From positions 2,852,001-2,916,000 of the forward strand of contig JACONQ010000007.1 of assembly GCA_014281115.1 (NCBI GenBank): a stretch of 64,000 bases of DNA, in the 5' to 3' direction. The DNA is from Laburnicola sp. R22_1. Lineage: Eukaryota > Ascomycota > Dothideomycetes > Pleosporales > Didymosphaeriaceae. Both the position numbers and the translations under genes were made by a program. The notes beneath the pieces are model-generated. The model ran no database searches. It was given only the letters and a program-made list of their open reading frames with translations, and was not told the origin of the DNA. Position 1 is the stretch's first letter; each line of letters starts with the position of its first letter. Shown here one piece after another: positions 30,397-39,757 of the stretch.

Positions 30397-32858
30397 CTAC
30401 AAACAACGCTCATACTCACTCTGCGCGACACTCCACGCCGGCGCCCCAATACGCGCTTCAACTCCACCTGCATCCTCTCCCTCTCCCTCCAACGCGCCTC
30501 CTCCCTCTACCATACCAAAGAATCCCACCGCCTCATCATCCAAGTACCCATCACGCTGTAATCTCCGCTCCAGCGTCTCGGTGACCCACACGTCTGTTCC
30601 CAAGCGCGAATCAGGTGTGTATAGTGGGCGGTTAGAGACCGTTTGAGGGTGGTTGAGAGGATGGGTGTTCGCAAGTGCAATTGTGAAGGGAAGGCCGACG
30701 TCGCGTGTCCGCATAGCATAGCGGTTGGAAGTGGGAAGGCGCTTGGTTTCTTGATGGCTAGTGCTGGGAGGGATAGCGTGCGCTCTGGGGTTAATAGACG
30801 TTGTATACGCGGGGTGATGATTGGGAGGCGTAGGTCGCACGTGATTCTCTCGCAGCGACGATATCTCGGGGGCGGTTGGTCGGGGCGAGGATTCAGCTGT
30901 GAGTGTGTCGTTGGCTAACATCGAGGTGGGAAGTGCGTCGTCGAGCTCCATCGCGTCCATAAGCGACACAACCTTCTCCTCGCCGTCGTTTCCGGTGCGG
31001 TTGTTAGAGTGAGGAAGCTGTATAAACAACGGAGTTTGGGCCGCTGAAGGGATATGAGCCATCTCTTTCGCGCAGTTTACATCTGTTGGAGGCAGCGGTG
31101 CTGAAGTGTTTGCAGCAGAAAGGTCCTGACCTGCTTCACTCGGGCGACCAACGTTCTTTGAGAGCAGTCGTCGCAAGGCATCACCAGTTTCTTCATCGTC
31201 TACACTTCCGACTGCTTGCGTTTGGGCGGCTGCAGGCCCGTGCTCTGCCTTCCTCCACTCGACAGGACGACCTCGCTTCTTCTTCTTCGGCCGACCCCTC
31301 TTCTTTTCAGCGGGAGGCTGGCCGTTGTCCTTGTCTGCGGCACGGAACGCGGAGTAGCCTAGCCCTCCAGCAGCGGAGGAAGTCTTCTGCAACGGAGCTT
31401 CTGCGGTTGCAGAAACGCTTTGCCGCTGTGTTCCAGACTTGTTGTCGAGTGCGCGCAATGCTCTGCCCTTCCCCGCGTGTTCCTCCAGCGGTGTGTCGTG
31501 CTGATCGTTCTTCTTGCCCTTGGCAAGCTTTCCAGCACCCCCGCGCTGACTCCGTAGTTTCCTTCCATTATCTGTCGCAGGGTGATCTGCTGCAGAATTA
31601 TGAGGAGCGGAATCATCTTCCTCCAGCATATCCGCCTCGCACTCAATCTCATCATCTCCAACAACAAAGTCATCAAGTATCATGTCATCGCCGCCATCGA
31701 TATCTTCACCGTCCTCTTCCTCTCCATTATCTGTCGCGTCCTGGTCTTCCCCATCACTGATGACAGCGCTGTCCTCGTCATCATCATCGTCGATGAAGCT
31801 CCCCTCATACTCGTCGTCGGCCGATGACGCGCCCAAATCCTTCGCAGTCGTGGCTTTGATATCGAACAACTGTGCGATGTCTGCACGGGGCGCTCGAAAT
31901 TTGAAGCGGCGGCTCTTCTCTGTCACGTGGTCGTCCTCCTGTTCGTCGACCGATGCCACTCTCCTGGTCCGCACACCGAAGCGGGCTCGAGCAGCAGCTC
32001 TGCGAGTCGGCGTCCTTGCCGGCGGGGATGAGACCTGTCCTACGCGTTGATCAGCTCATGTAGCACAATAGCATGGTGTCGGACGGGTGAATGACAACAC
32101 GAACAGCGCGACGTACGGTTTAATCGAGTCTGCACCCGACGATTGTTGCTGGGAGGCTCAGAGTCAGAGTCAGAACTGGAGTGCAGTACTGCGGGCGTGC
32201 GTCTGTTCCTGCTGGGAGGCTCTGATTCAGAGTCAGCAGAGTCAGCGTCAGCGTCGGTGTTTGCCGCTTTCGAAGCGGGCGCCTTCAAAAGCGTTCGCAA
32301 ACTCCGCCGACTTGTATGCTGTCGCTTATTCCTCCGGGGCTGAGAATCAGATCCAGATGTGGCCAGCTCATTTATCTGCGCTTTGGCGGGCGTACGCTGA
32401 GCTGATGCACGAGTGGTGCGCCTCGTGCCGGTGATAGATCCAGCATCAACGCCATCGTGTACAGAAGTCTGCGCTTTCCGCCGACCTCCAATTCGTCGCT
32501 TATCATTCGAGACCTCCGACTCCGACTCAGATGTGGCCTGCCCAATTATCTGCGCCTTGGCGGGCGTAGGCTGAGCCGACACACGAGCACTGCGCCTATT
32601 ACTAATCCCAGATCCAGCATCAACACCACCTTCTACCGACATGGAATCTTTCCCTTGACGTGTCGTACGAGCACCTGGAGTTGACGACACCGCGCTATCG
32701 CCATCGCTCACCATCGACAACTTCGGCGCAAGCGAACTCCCCTCCGCCGCCCGAGCACTCGTACGCGTTCTCCGACCAGATGGTGCAGCCGACGGCCCTG
32801 TTTTGAACCGAGTTGATCTCCGCTCTGGAGTAGTAGGGTTCGACCGCTTGCGTTTCAT
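30397..32858 (-). CDS. large AT-hook nuclear protein, function unknown
   Basis: Two exons: 32117-32858 and 30397-32039, with a 77-bp intron (32040-32116; GTACGT donor, GTAG acceptor). The product has 794 residues. The start is the ATG giving MKRKRSNPTTPERRS; longer upstream frames are ignored because this start carries a nuclear localisation-like run. The N-terminal 245 residues contain repeated blocks (SAQPTPAKAQI and SAQRTPAKAQI; SDSEPPS and SESEPPS). The middle is highly acidic (FIDDDDDEDSAV). A double AT-hook EKKRGRPKKKKRGRPVEWRK follows, a minor-groove AT-DNA binder. The C terminus (WVTETLERRLQRDGYLDDEA) looks folded. A chromatin role is inferred; no enzyme domain is seen. Confidence 0.78.
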
Positions 32859-33107
32859 GGTGCGGGCTGCAGGGTTGATATTGATTTTCGATACTGTAAT
32901 GTGGAAGGAGATCCGATGGAGGTTGCGCAGAATGCAAAGTCGCTGGCTGCGTGGGAGACTTTCAATGTATTGGACGAGCGAGTAGGTCTCGAAGAGTAAT
33001 CGCGGCAAGGTTGAATTGGTGAGAAAATGAATGCAGTGTGTGCGACTACGACCGCTGTTCTGTTGATTACTGACTATTCCTGATTAGGATTAGCGTGCAT
33101 GTAGAGG
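32859..33107. other. 5' flank of the AT-hook gene
   Basis: No supported gene; leads to the foldback repeat. Confidence 0.4.
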
Positions 33108-33182
33108 TACCACACTGGACAAAAGTTTAAGTACTCATCCTGGGGTAACACATTGTACTCAAACTTTTGTCCTAGTACTGTA
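33108..33182. repeat. 75-bp foldback element (MITE-like)
   Basis: Near-perfect hairpin: GGACAAAAGTTTAAGTAC at about 33117 pairs with GTACTCAAACTTTTGTCC at about 33156. The loop contains ATCCTGGGGTAACAC. The outer ends are TAC..GTA, consistent with a TA target of Tc1/mariner-type elements. No coding capacity. Related motif copies lie near 29579, 29734 and 34935. Confidence 0.7.
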
Positions 33183-33273
33183 TGTGGAGGGTCTTCTAGA
33201 ACTCCCCAACATCACCCAGTCTCTTTCTTCAGCGCGCACTCATCGACAGCCTCCGCAACGCCAGCTCGAACGC

Positions 33274-34890
33274 TCATCTCACTCTTTTGACCAACGAACC
33301 ATCCTCATCATCCAAATACCTCCAAGCCTCCCTGTGCGCCAGCGCACCGCCAGCCGTAATTCTAGGCCCCCGATTGCAAGGCGCCCCCTCAAAGCGCAAC
33401 ATCTGCAGCAGAAGATCATTCACGCCAGGCGCGTCGTCGTTCTCAGCCAGCAACCGATGGTGTGCAAGCCGATAAGCGCTGAGGAACATGGACAGCAACT
33501 GCTCGTTTCCCTTCCGCCAAGGATTCCGACTAAATGAGAATGGGTATAGGTGATAGAAGAGAGCGTATCCGACGATTCCCGCGGACCAAATGTCGATTCC
33601 GCAGTCGTAGCTCGACCCAGCCAGTTCGGCCTCTGGGGCGTGGTAGCCAACGGTTCCGAAGTGGCCCGGAGTGGCACTGATGGACGTCAGAGGCGGCGCG
33701 AGGTGTATGGCGTGGCCCAGGTCGAGCAGTATCGCGCGACCCTGGTAAATCCCCACGTTCTGGTCCTTGACGTCGCGGTGAATCCAGTGTCGGTCGTGCA
33801 AAAACTTCAGGCCCTGGAGTATGCCACGGAAGTATTGCAGGCATGTTCTGGACGATGTGTCGCTGTGAACGACCTGGTCGATGGTTTGGTAAACGGCGAT
33901 ATCAAAGACGAAGTAAATGTCCTTGAAGAGCAGACCGCCGGTATCGGATTGGTAGTCGCCTATTACCTCTACCAGGCAGATGATGTTGTCGCATCGAGCA
34001 TCTTTCGCTTGCCGGGTCAGCTCCTGTAGCGATCGAACTTCTTTAGCCACACTGCGGCTGGTCCTTCCGTTGCGTTCGACGATTTTGATGGCGACCACAG
34101 CCCCGCTACTGTCGGTAGCTGAGTAGACTTTCCCCGAGGCACCTTTGCCAAGCGCCTTCGACATGACCCATCGTCCGACGCTGAAATTGTCCTTGGATGG
34201 CATGGGGGTGAGACTAAGCGCTGCTTCGCTGGCATGGAGCAGCCTGCGATCCTTGGACTGGGTCCAGAACTGGGTGCGGAGCTTCTCAAACTCCTCCGAA
34301 TGGGCATAGTCGGTATAGGAGAAGTCGAATGACAGCAGACCGATGCCGATGTGGAAGGTTCGTTTGTTGAGGTGATATCCGTCTCCCGCTGCGACGAGCT
34401 TACCTCCCACTGTGACATTGTGGGCTGCTCGGGATAGAGGCACGAGGACAACGAAGCCTGACTCTCCGAGGATGAATGAGGCGTGCCATCCGCGAACCTC
34501 AGTACTGTCCAGTTTGAAGTGGACGCCTCCGTCAGGGGTGGCATGATTGGGGCGTCCTTTGCCGATTCTCCAAATGACATCGATACCGGGATCCCGGTCG
34601 GATAAGGTGAAGATGAAGCTGCCGGTCCATAGTTTGTAAGAAGTGTGCCACCGCGCCTCGGTGTCGGAGTCTGGCTCAGTGGCGGATGCTTCGCTGTCGG
34701 CATCATAAATCACCTGGTTGCGCTCGCATGAGCGGGCGTAGTCTTCATCATAGACGGGAGTTGGGTCGATGGACATGCAGATTGACCATGCCGGCTGTGG
34801 CTGAGAGCGGCTCAGCTCGACGGCTTTGCTGAAGGCGACCCTGGCTGCGAGGTTGGTAGGCTTCAGGGTTGCAAATGCATTGGAGGTCAT
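33274..34890 (-). CDS. serine/threonine protein kinase with FHA-like domain
   Basis: 538 codons, no intron. Residues about 93-190 look like a forkhead-associated phosphopeptide-binding domain, with WRIGKGR and the RGWHASF signature. A kinase domain spans about 237-510: glycine loop GKGASGKV (248-255), VAIK lysine 269, HRDVKDQN (catalytic loop, Asp 373), DLG at 390-392 where DFG is usual, and APE at 418-420. This arrangement recalls checkpoint kinases of the Rad53/Mek1 type, which bind phosphorylated partners at DNA damage, but overall similarity is loose and it may be a fungal-specific kinase. The key catalytic residues are present, so activity is plausible. The start is the first in-frame ATG. 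Confidence 0.82.
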   Translation of the reverse strand: MTSNAFATLKPTNLAARVAFSKAVELSRSQPQPAWSICMSIDPTPVYDEDYARSCERNQVIYDADSEASATEPDSDTEARWHTSYKLWTGSFIFTLSDRDPGIDVIWRIGKGRPNHATPDGGVHFKLDSTEVRGWHASFILGESGFVVLVPLSRAAHNVTVGGKLVAAGDGYHLNKRTFHIGIGLLSFDFSYTDYAHSEEFEKLRTQFWTQSKDRRLLHASEAALSLTPMPSKDNFSVGRWVMSKALGKGASGKVYSATDSSGAVVAIKIVERNGRTSRSVAKEVRSLQELTRQAKDARCDNIICLVEVIGDYQSDTGGLLFKDIYFVFDIAVYQTIDQVVHSDTSSRTCLQYFRGILQGLKFLHDRHWIHRDVKDQNVGIYQGRAILLDLGHAIHLAPPLTSISATPGHFGTVGYHAPEAELAGSSYDCGIDIWSAGIVGYALFYHLYPFSFSRNPWRKGNEQLLSMFLSAYRLAHHRLLAENDDAPGVNDLLLQMLRFEGAPCNRGPRITAGGALAHREAWRYLDDEDGSLVKRVR

Positions 34891-35160
34891 AGCCTAGGCG
34901 AGGTATGATGAATTGACATGGCGCTCAGTCAAATTACCACGAGTTACCCTAGGATAAACAATACAGGCCCAACAAAGTCAAACTTGTGTACACGGTATCG
35001 ATGAGGTAAAATCCCCAGGCAGGTGAATGTGGCGGGGCGTCGGCGTTAAGTGAAAGTGCGTCCGTGCAGATGACTCAGCCGGTCTTGGCATCTTCACCCT
35101 CGAGTCATCGACCTCCATGGCTCCCAACGTCTCTCTTCATCGCTTCATCGCGCCACCCCA
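34891..35160. other. divergent upstream region, with one motif copy
   Basis: Shared 5' region of the kinase gene and the plus-strand gene at 35214. Holds a copy of the dispersed motif (GAGTTACCCTAGGATAAACA) at about 34938. Confidence 0.5.
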
Positions 35161-35220
35161 ATTCACCGCCCACGGCCTAATAAATGGAGAATTTACCGCC
35201 CATGGCCTAACAAATGGATA
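35161..35220 (+). repeat. 30-bp direct duplication over the start codon
   Basis: Two 30-bp units (35161-35190, 35191-35220), identical at about 26 positions, each ending with an ATGGA. The first unit's ATG opens a short upstream frame of eight codons ending in TAA; the second supplies the start of the gene at 35214. Confidence 0.75.
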
Positions 35221-35912
35221 GCGACGGGCTCCCTCTCCCTGCGTGCGACACGCCCGTCGTGCGCAAGGACTTTGACGACGCCTTCTACCAAGATCTCTGC
35301 TACCGCCTCCGCCGGCTGCACGACCAGCTTCTCGTGCGCCGGGAGCGCTACGGCGATGAAGCGCTCGAGTACCGCTTTGGACACACGCCGCCGCTGGTGC
35401 GCGCGCAACGGCACAGGCAGGGGGGCAACGTAGCCGACTACACGCAATGGCTCGAGCCTGCGACGCCCTCGGCAGCCTCGACACCCACCAGCCACATGGA
35501 CGACCAGGATCGCAGCTCCCCTCTCTCCGCCACCAGCCCTCTGCCGTCGCGCCATAGCACACGAACCACCGTCTCACCCGCTGGGGCGTCTTCGAAGGCG
35601 TCACCGGTTCGCCCCGACAACACCACCACACCCCGAGACGCGGCGACGAATAAGCGCAAGCGCGACATGGAATCTCCAACCGCCTTCGCGAAAAAGCAAA
35701 AGCGCAATGACGGACATGAACAAGGTGTACATGTGCAGATGGAGGAAGACGGCTTGTCGCTGTATCACGGCGCAACTGCGGGCACCCAGAAGCGCAACAA
35801 GGCCAATACGAAGAAGCATAGGACTCGCGCCAAGGGAGAAGAGTCGTTGGAACGTCGAGCCATGGCTCCTCTACGCCGGTCTAGACGTCTTGGTAGTCGT
35901 GATGCTGGATGA
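35214..35912 (+). CDS. hypothetical basic nuclear-type protein
   Basis: 232 codons, start MDSDGLPLPACDTPVV. Residues 15-80 are probably helical (DDAFYQDLCYRLRRLHDQLL). The rest is Ser/Thr/Pro-rich and basic, with several nuclear localisation-like runs (NKRKRDME, AKKQKRND, KKHRTRAKG) and a C-terminal LRRSRRLGS. No catalytic domain or membrane segment is seen. A large antisense frame (35137-35775) is taken as a shadow because its composition is implausible. Whether transcription favours the start at 35214 over the upstream ATG in the duplicated unit is open. Confidence 0.6.
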   Translation: MDSDGLPLPACDTPVVRKDFDDAFYQDLCYRLRRLHDQLLVRRERYGDEALEYRFGHTPPLVRAQRHRQGGNVADYTQWLEPATPSAASTPTSHMDDQDRSSPLSATSPLPSRHSTRTTVSPAGASSKASPVRPDNTTTPRDAATNKRKRDMESPTAFAKKQKRNDGHEQGVHVQMEEDGLSLYHGATAGTQKRNKANTKKHRTRAKGEESLERRAMAPLRRSRRLGSRDAG

Positions 35913-36138
35913 GGTTGGGGCACAGCACGAAGACCATATCACGACCATGGCCTCAACGGTCACAACTACGATCAAAGAGCTTTCACCTCAACGACGCTTG
36001 GAACGCCGTCGGCTTATTCTGTGCAACGGACGAAGCACCTCATGGTTGATACCACCGCTGTGGCTTTACCACGGCCGCGCTCTAACAGTCCTTCGGCAGC
36101 CCCCTCTGCACAACCACAACATACACATCGGTACAAGC

Positions 36139-36539
36139 ATGGCGGGAAGCGACTCTGAAGAGAGCAACAGCGACGATCATTTCATGGCCGGCATCTCGAT
36201 CCAAGAGCTCCGCATAGCACTGCACTTCTACAAGGTCACATGGGAGCGAAACAAGCCAATCCCCGCGCTCGTGGAGGCGCACATCGATGCCCTGCGCACA
36301 GATCGCGGCTGCTGCTCCCCCAAAGGACAACTCATTGCGAACTTCGCCTGGCGCGCGCGAAAGCTAAGCGACATCGATTCTCGCCTGGCTCTAATTGATG
36401 ACGTGACTCAACCCTGCGCACAAAGGCGGGGCATGAGTGGCTCTGTCGTGTCACCGATGCGTGGTTGAACCTGGACTCCTTGCCTGAGCCTGCCGATGCT
36501 ATTCCAAAGGCGAAAAGGATCGATTTCTACAAGGAATAG
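36139..36539 (+). pseudogene. small hypothetical gene with a one-base break
   Basis: Starts MAGSDSEESNSDDHFMAG and continues ISIQELRIALHFYKVTWERN and then ARKLSDIDSRLALIDD. At the CCC near 36411 the frame must shift by one base to continue as AGHEWLCRVTDAWLNLDS and end with RIDFYKE. One added base gives exactly 134 codons, which argues for a single gene with a lost base (mutation or homopolymer error). Acidic N terminus, helical rest, no family recognised. The frame is open upstream too, but the ATG at 36139 is the first that fits the coding character. Confidence 0.5.
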
Positions 36540-36550
36540 GCGGATACGTA

Positions 36551-36592
36551 GCGTTATACCGTGTACCGAGAGTGCGCGAAGTCTTCTCTCAC
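36551..36592 (-). repeat. short dispersed repeat, copy 2
   Basis: Inverse copy of 24167-24203, including the shared CGGTACACGGTATAACGCT; lies just after the small gene's stop. Confidence 0.65.
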
Positions 36593-36774
36593 ATAGGCGG
36601 GTACGTGTTTGGATACCTCCCGTTGAGACAGGTCTGCGATGGGAGTCGCATCCTTTTGCGGGGGAAGAAGAGCAACACACGATATATACCACAATGAACG
36701 CATAGCCTACCTTTGCCTTGCCGCTGATAATTCTAACACAATGATATGCGCCAACCTTCGATACTTGACTCCCC

Positions 36775-37386
36775 TCAGCAGCTCTCGTGGAACGAAAGAC
36801 CAAAAGCCGCTGACCAGCACAAAAGCACAACACTGGCTAGCCCACGTCCCTCGATCAGCCCGTACCCAGGCGACCACCTCCTTTTACAAAGCATGCATCT
36901 TATCACCCTCACTCCTTGTTGCCGCAATCTTGTCATGTAGTCTTCTTGGCACTTGTGGCAAATACTCTGCCCGCAATCATCGCACCACTCCAGGCTTGAA
37001 GAACTATATCCCATCCACTCATACGCGACCCATTTCCGGAACGAAAACTTCTCCTTGCAACACGGACACGAGTTCTGGTTCTCTTTGAAGACGGAATTCC
37101 ATGAGTTCTGGTGGATTGCTTTTCGTCGGAGGAAGATGCGTTGGATCAGGTAGATGCGGAGAGCTACTAGGAATGACATGCATGGTAGGAGGCTGAGAAG
37201 AATCAGGATTCTGATACTCTTTGGGAGGGATTTTCTTTTGGCTACGGAGCGATTGATTTTGTAGACTGTGATGCCGAGGGAGGGGATGAAGCCGAAGACG
37301 AAGTTGCGGTCGATGGAGTGGATGTAGGTGCGGTTTTGGGAACTGGTGGCGAAGAAGTGGTCGAAGGGGGTGAGGAGGTCGGCCAT
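36775..37386 (-). CDS. membrane protein with cysteine-rich zinc-binding region
   Basis: 203 codons, start MADLLTPFDHFFATSS. A hydrophobic segment at about residues 63-85 (LILLSLLPCMSFLVALRIY) is likely transmembrane. Four cysteine pairs follow: CPCC, CDDC with a nearby C, CHKC and CMLC, spaced like a RING or treble-clef zinc fold. The C terminus has a second weak hydrophobic stretch (LASVVLLCWSAAFGLSF). The family is not recognised. A RING-type ubiquitin ligase or a structural zinc ribbon at a membrane are both possible. The plus-strand frames here are shadows. Confidence 0.6.
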   Translation of the reverse strand: MADLLTPFDHFFATSSQNRTYIHSIDRNFVFGFIPSLGITVYKINRSVAKRKSLPKSIRILILLSLLPCMSFLVALRIYLIQRIFLRRKAIHQNSWNSVFKENQNSCPCCKEKFSFRKWVAYEWMGYSSSSLEWCDDCGQSICHKCQEDYMTRLRQQGVRVIRCMLCKRRWSPGYGLIEGRGLASVVLLCWSAAFGLSFHESC

Positions 37387-37759
37387 GGTGAGGAGGGGTT
37401 GAGTGTGTGTTGCGTAATGGTTTTGAAGATGGGTTGTGAAGTGTAATGTTGGGGATAAGTTCTCGGTGTGATGATATAAGAAGCGACATGGCCGTGTCTT
37501 TATTCATGATTTACAAGGCTTGCTGTTTGTTTGCGAGAAATAGCGATGTTTGCTTGATAAATGTAGAAGTTTCTGGATGGAACAAACATACACAGTCTCG
37601 GGGCCTCTGCTCTCATTGCAGGCCGCACTAGTACCTCGATTTCTCTCCGCGTCGGTGCGTGAGCTGTAAGCATTGTGAGGAGATCTTCTTACGTCTATTT
37701 AGCTGGAGTTTGGGTGTGAGACTATGGAAATGGACATGGACAAATTTTTCTCTGAACAT
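37387..37759. other. intergenic stretch
   Basis: Upstream of the zinc-finger protein gene. No supported gene. Confidence 0.4.
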
Positions 37760-38392
37760 TCAACGCGTAGCAAACCTGAGCTGGTTGAAAAACTCTGCCC
37801 CTGTAACCACAAACATAACCCCCAGAGCGCCCGGAAACGCGTTTTTCCTCCCAGAGCGTCCAAACGTACCACAAAAGACCCCATTCATCACACGAGTCAA
37901 ACAGCCCCACTTCTTCCCAACACCGCGAAAGGAAAGGAAAACGTGAACTAAGAGCAGTGCTACTATGCTCCACCAAATCCAATCCACCCCTCCACACCCG
38001 CGGCCAACCATCTTCCTACACCCACGCGCGAGACCCGTCGTCCCCATCAGATACATAGCCCCAGCCAAACGACTGGACCGCTCAACGCGTGCGCCCGGCC
38101 ATATCGCGTGTACGGGCGGTCGCAGGAGCAGCCGGGCAGGTGCCGACCACGTGCGATGCAGGAGAATGCTACACATGTTGCGAAAGCGGAGCGCGAGGGC
38201 TGCTTTGCTGGGGGGTGTTTTAATGACGAAGTCGGATTTGTTTTCTACGCCCGCGTTTGGGATTGATTTTTTTGTGGACAGGGATGGATGGATGGATGGA
38301 TGGAAGGATGGATGGAGCGGAGACATATAACGCCCCGTTCGCATGTCCACATGCTGCTCGGAAGAAGCGCCACGTGCTACTTTCCGCATCAT
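37760..38392 (-). CDS. doubtful hypothetical frame with hydrophobic segment
   Basis: 210 codons. A hydrophobic stretch (IWWSIVALLLVHVFLSF) lies at about residue 145. The N terminus includes HPSFHPSIHPSL, translated from the GGAT microsatellite at 38282, which weakens the case for a real protein. No family recognised, and overlapping frames exist on both strands. Confidence 0.25.
   Translation of the reverse strand: MMRKVARGASSEQHVDMRTGRYMSPLHPSFHPSIHPSLSTKKSIPNAGVENKSDFVIKTPPSKAALALRFRNMCSILLHRTWSAPARLLLRPPVHAIWPGARVERSSRLAGAMYLMGTTGLARGCRKMVGRGCGGVDWIWWSIVALLLVHVFLSFRGVGKKWGCLTRVMNGVFCGTFGRSGRKNAFPGALGVMFVVTGAEFFNQLRFATR
38282..38314 (+). repeat. GGAT tetranucleotide microsatellite
   Basis: About eight GGAT units with one GGAA interruption. 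Confidence 0.9.
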
Positions 38393-39248
38393 CGCTTCTA
38401 CTTCGACTTCATTCTCTGCATGGATACTTGCGTGTACATGTGTCGTGATGTAGTAGTCATGTGAGCAGGGAAGTCACATGACGCTTTATCGACCTCCCTG
38501 TAAGGGCGAAGAAGCCGGGAATACGAAATAATGCCCAACAGAAGCAGAAGTGAGTGAACGAATGCAGGGGGAAATTCGCTAATGGAGAGGTTCTGGCCCG
38601 TTTTTCGTGAATAAATCAGCCAGGGAGGTGGGCGCTATCCTGCGAAGATTCCTGGTTAGAAGGGTGTTATATATATCCAATAGAGAGACTATCCTAGTGA
38701 AGAATCCGACGTCTCATTCGCGAATCGAGCGAGCCAGCGAGCGGATAATAAATACTTCTCCAACGGGTAGATTTGAATGCAAGGTAGGATGTAAGAGGTT
38801 GTTTATTCGTTCGTTCGTTCGTTCGTGGGTGAATAGGGAACAGTAGGGAATACCAGAGGAGATAGAATAAGACGACAAATCGTGATGAAATACGAAATAG
38901 GCTCAGTAGCACATTGAGGTGGTATACTGGGGTAGAATAGATCGAATAAGATGGGATAGGATAGGATAAGATGCAAAGTAAAGGGAAGCGAGCTAATAAG
39001 TAAACAGGCCGAGGTTCAAAAAGCTACATCCATGCAGCAGTCCGTCTAAAAGTATACCCAAAATAAACCACACTCATGCATTAAAGAAAGGGAAAAACTG
39101 GGGGAGGAAGAAACGACCGACCGAGTGTACAAATACCAAACCACCAAACCTAACCATCCCATCCCAAACCAGATTAAAAAAAACGCTGCACACAATAACA
39201 TCAAAGCAAGTCCCCCTCTTTCCACTCACACCCACCCCCAACCCTACA
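38393..39248. other. non-coding stretch with microsatellites
   Basis: Holds TTCG x5 at 38806-38825 and a GGATA-type run at 38953-38969. Low-complexity and pyrimidine-rich sequence continues into the truncated gene to the right. No supported gene. Confidence 0.55.
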
Positions 39249-39498
39249 CTACACACAAACCTTCTGCAACCAAGTCGACGTCGCCGTCTTCTCCTCCTCC
39301 TCTCCCTTCTCCTTTTCTCTTCCCCTCTCTGTCTGCTTATCCTTCTCCTTCCCTTTCATCTCCGCGTCCGTAATATCACGCTCTTGCTGTTGTTGTGCCG
39401 TGGTAGACGCGTCAGGATGCGCGATACAAGGGGTGGGATCGCGTTGAGGGCGGGGACGGCGTCCTTCGGCTGGGGGTTGTGAGTTGCGAATATATGTG
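39249..39498 (-). pseudogene. 3' end of a host gene cut by the hAT insertion
   Basis: A minus-strand frame of 82 codons is open from the hAT end at 39499 to a TAG at 39249-39251. It reads RNSQPPAEGRRPRPQRDPTP near the break, then DASTTAQQQQERDITDAEMK, a Lys/Glu run and a final TSTWLQKVCV. Composition and codon use look coding, and there is no ATG on the left side of the break, so the 5' part of the gene must lie beyond the transposon nest, outside the window. The family is not recognised. If correct, the whole nest sits inside a host gene. Confidence 0.45.
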
Positions 39499-39757
39499 CA
39501 GAGTTGCCATCAATCAATCAGGAGATCAGTTTTTGATCGATTTTCGCCCAATTGATCCTATCAATCAGGTCAATCCTCCGCCCATACAAATTTTGCAGCA
39601 ATCAGGATAAGGGCCATTATCCTGATTGATCTTCCTGATCATATTGATCCGATTTAACGTTGTTTTTAACGCTAAGATGGCTTTTTGAAGCTAAAAAAAC
39701 GACGAATATAGTGGTTTTTACGCGTTTTAGAGTTTTAAGCAATTTCCTAATCGGGTA

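Noticed and set aside
31086..31760. Plus-strand frame of 224 codons
   Set aside because: Shadow of the AT-hook gene on the minus strand; no domain.
35137..35775. Long antisense frame of 212 codons over the gene at 35214
   Set aside because: Its Arg/Ala/Cys-rich composition is what GC-rich coding DNA gives on the opposite strand; the plus-strand frame has nuclear-protein character.
36407..36430. Mini-intron (GTGACT..AAAG) in the small gene at 36139
   Set aside because: About 23 bp is too short for a fungal intron; a single lost base explains the frame better.
37019..37507. Minus-strand frame of 162 codons rich in Pro and His
   Set aside because: Overlaps the better zinc-finger membrane protein in another frame and has repetitive, implausible composition.
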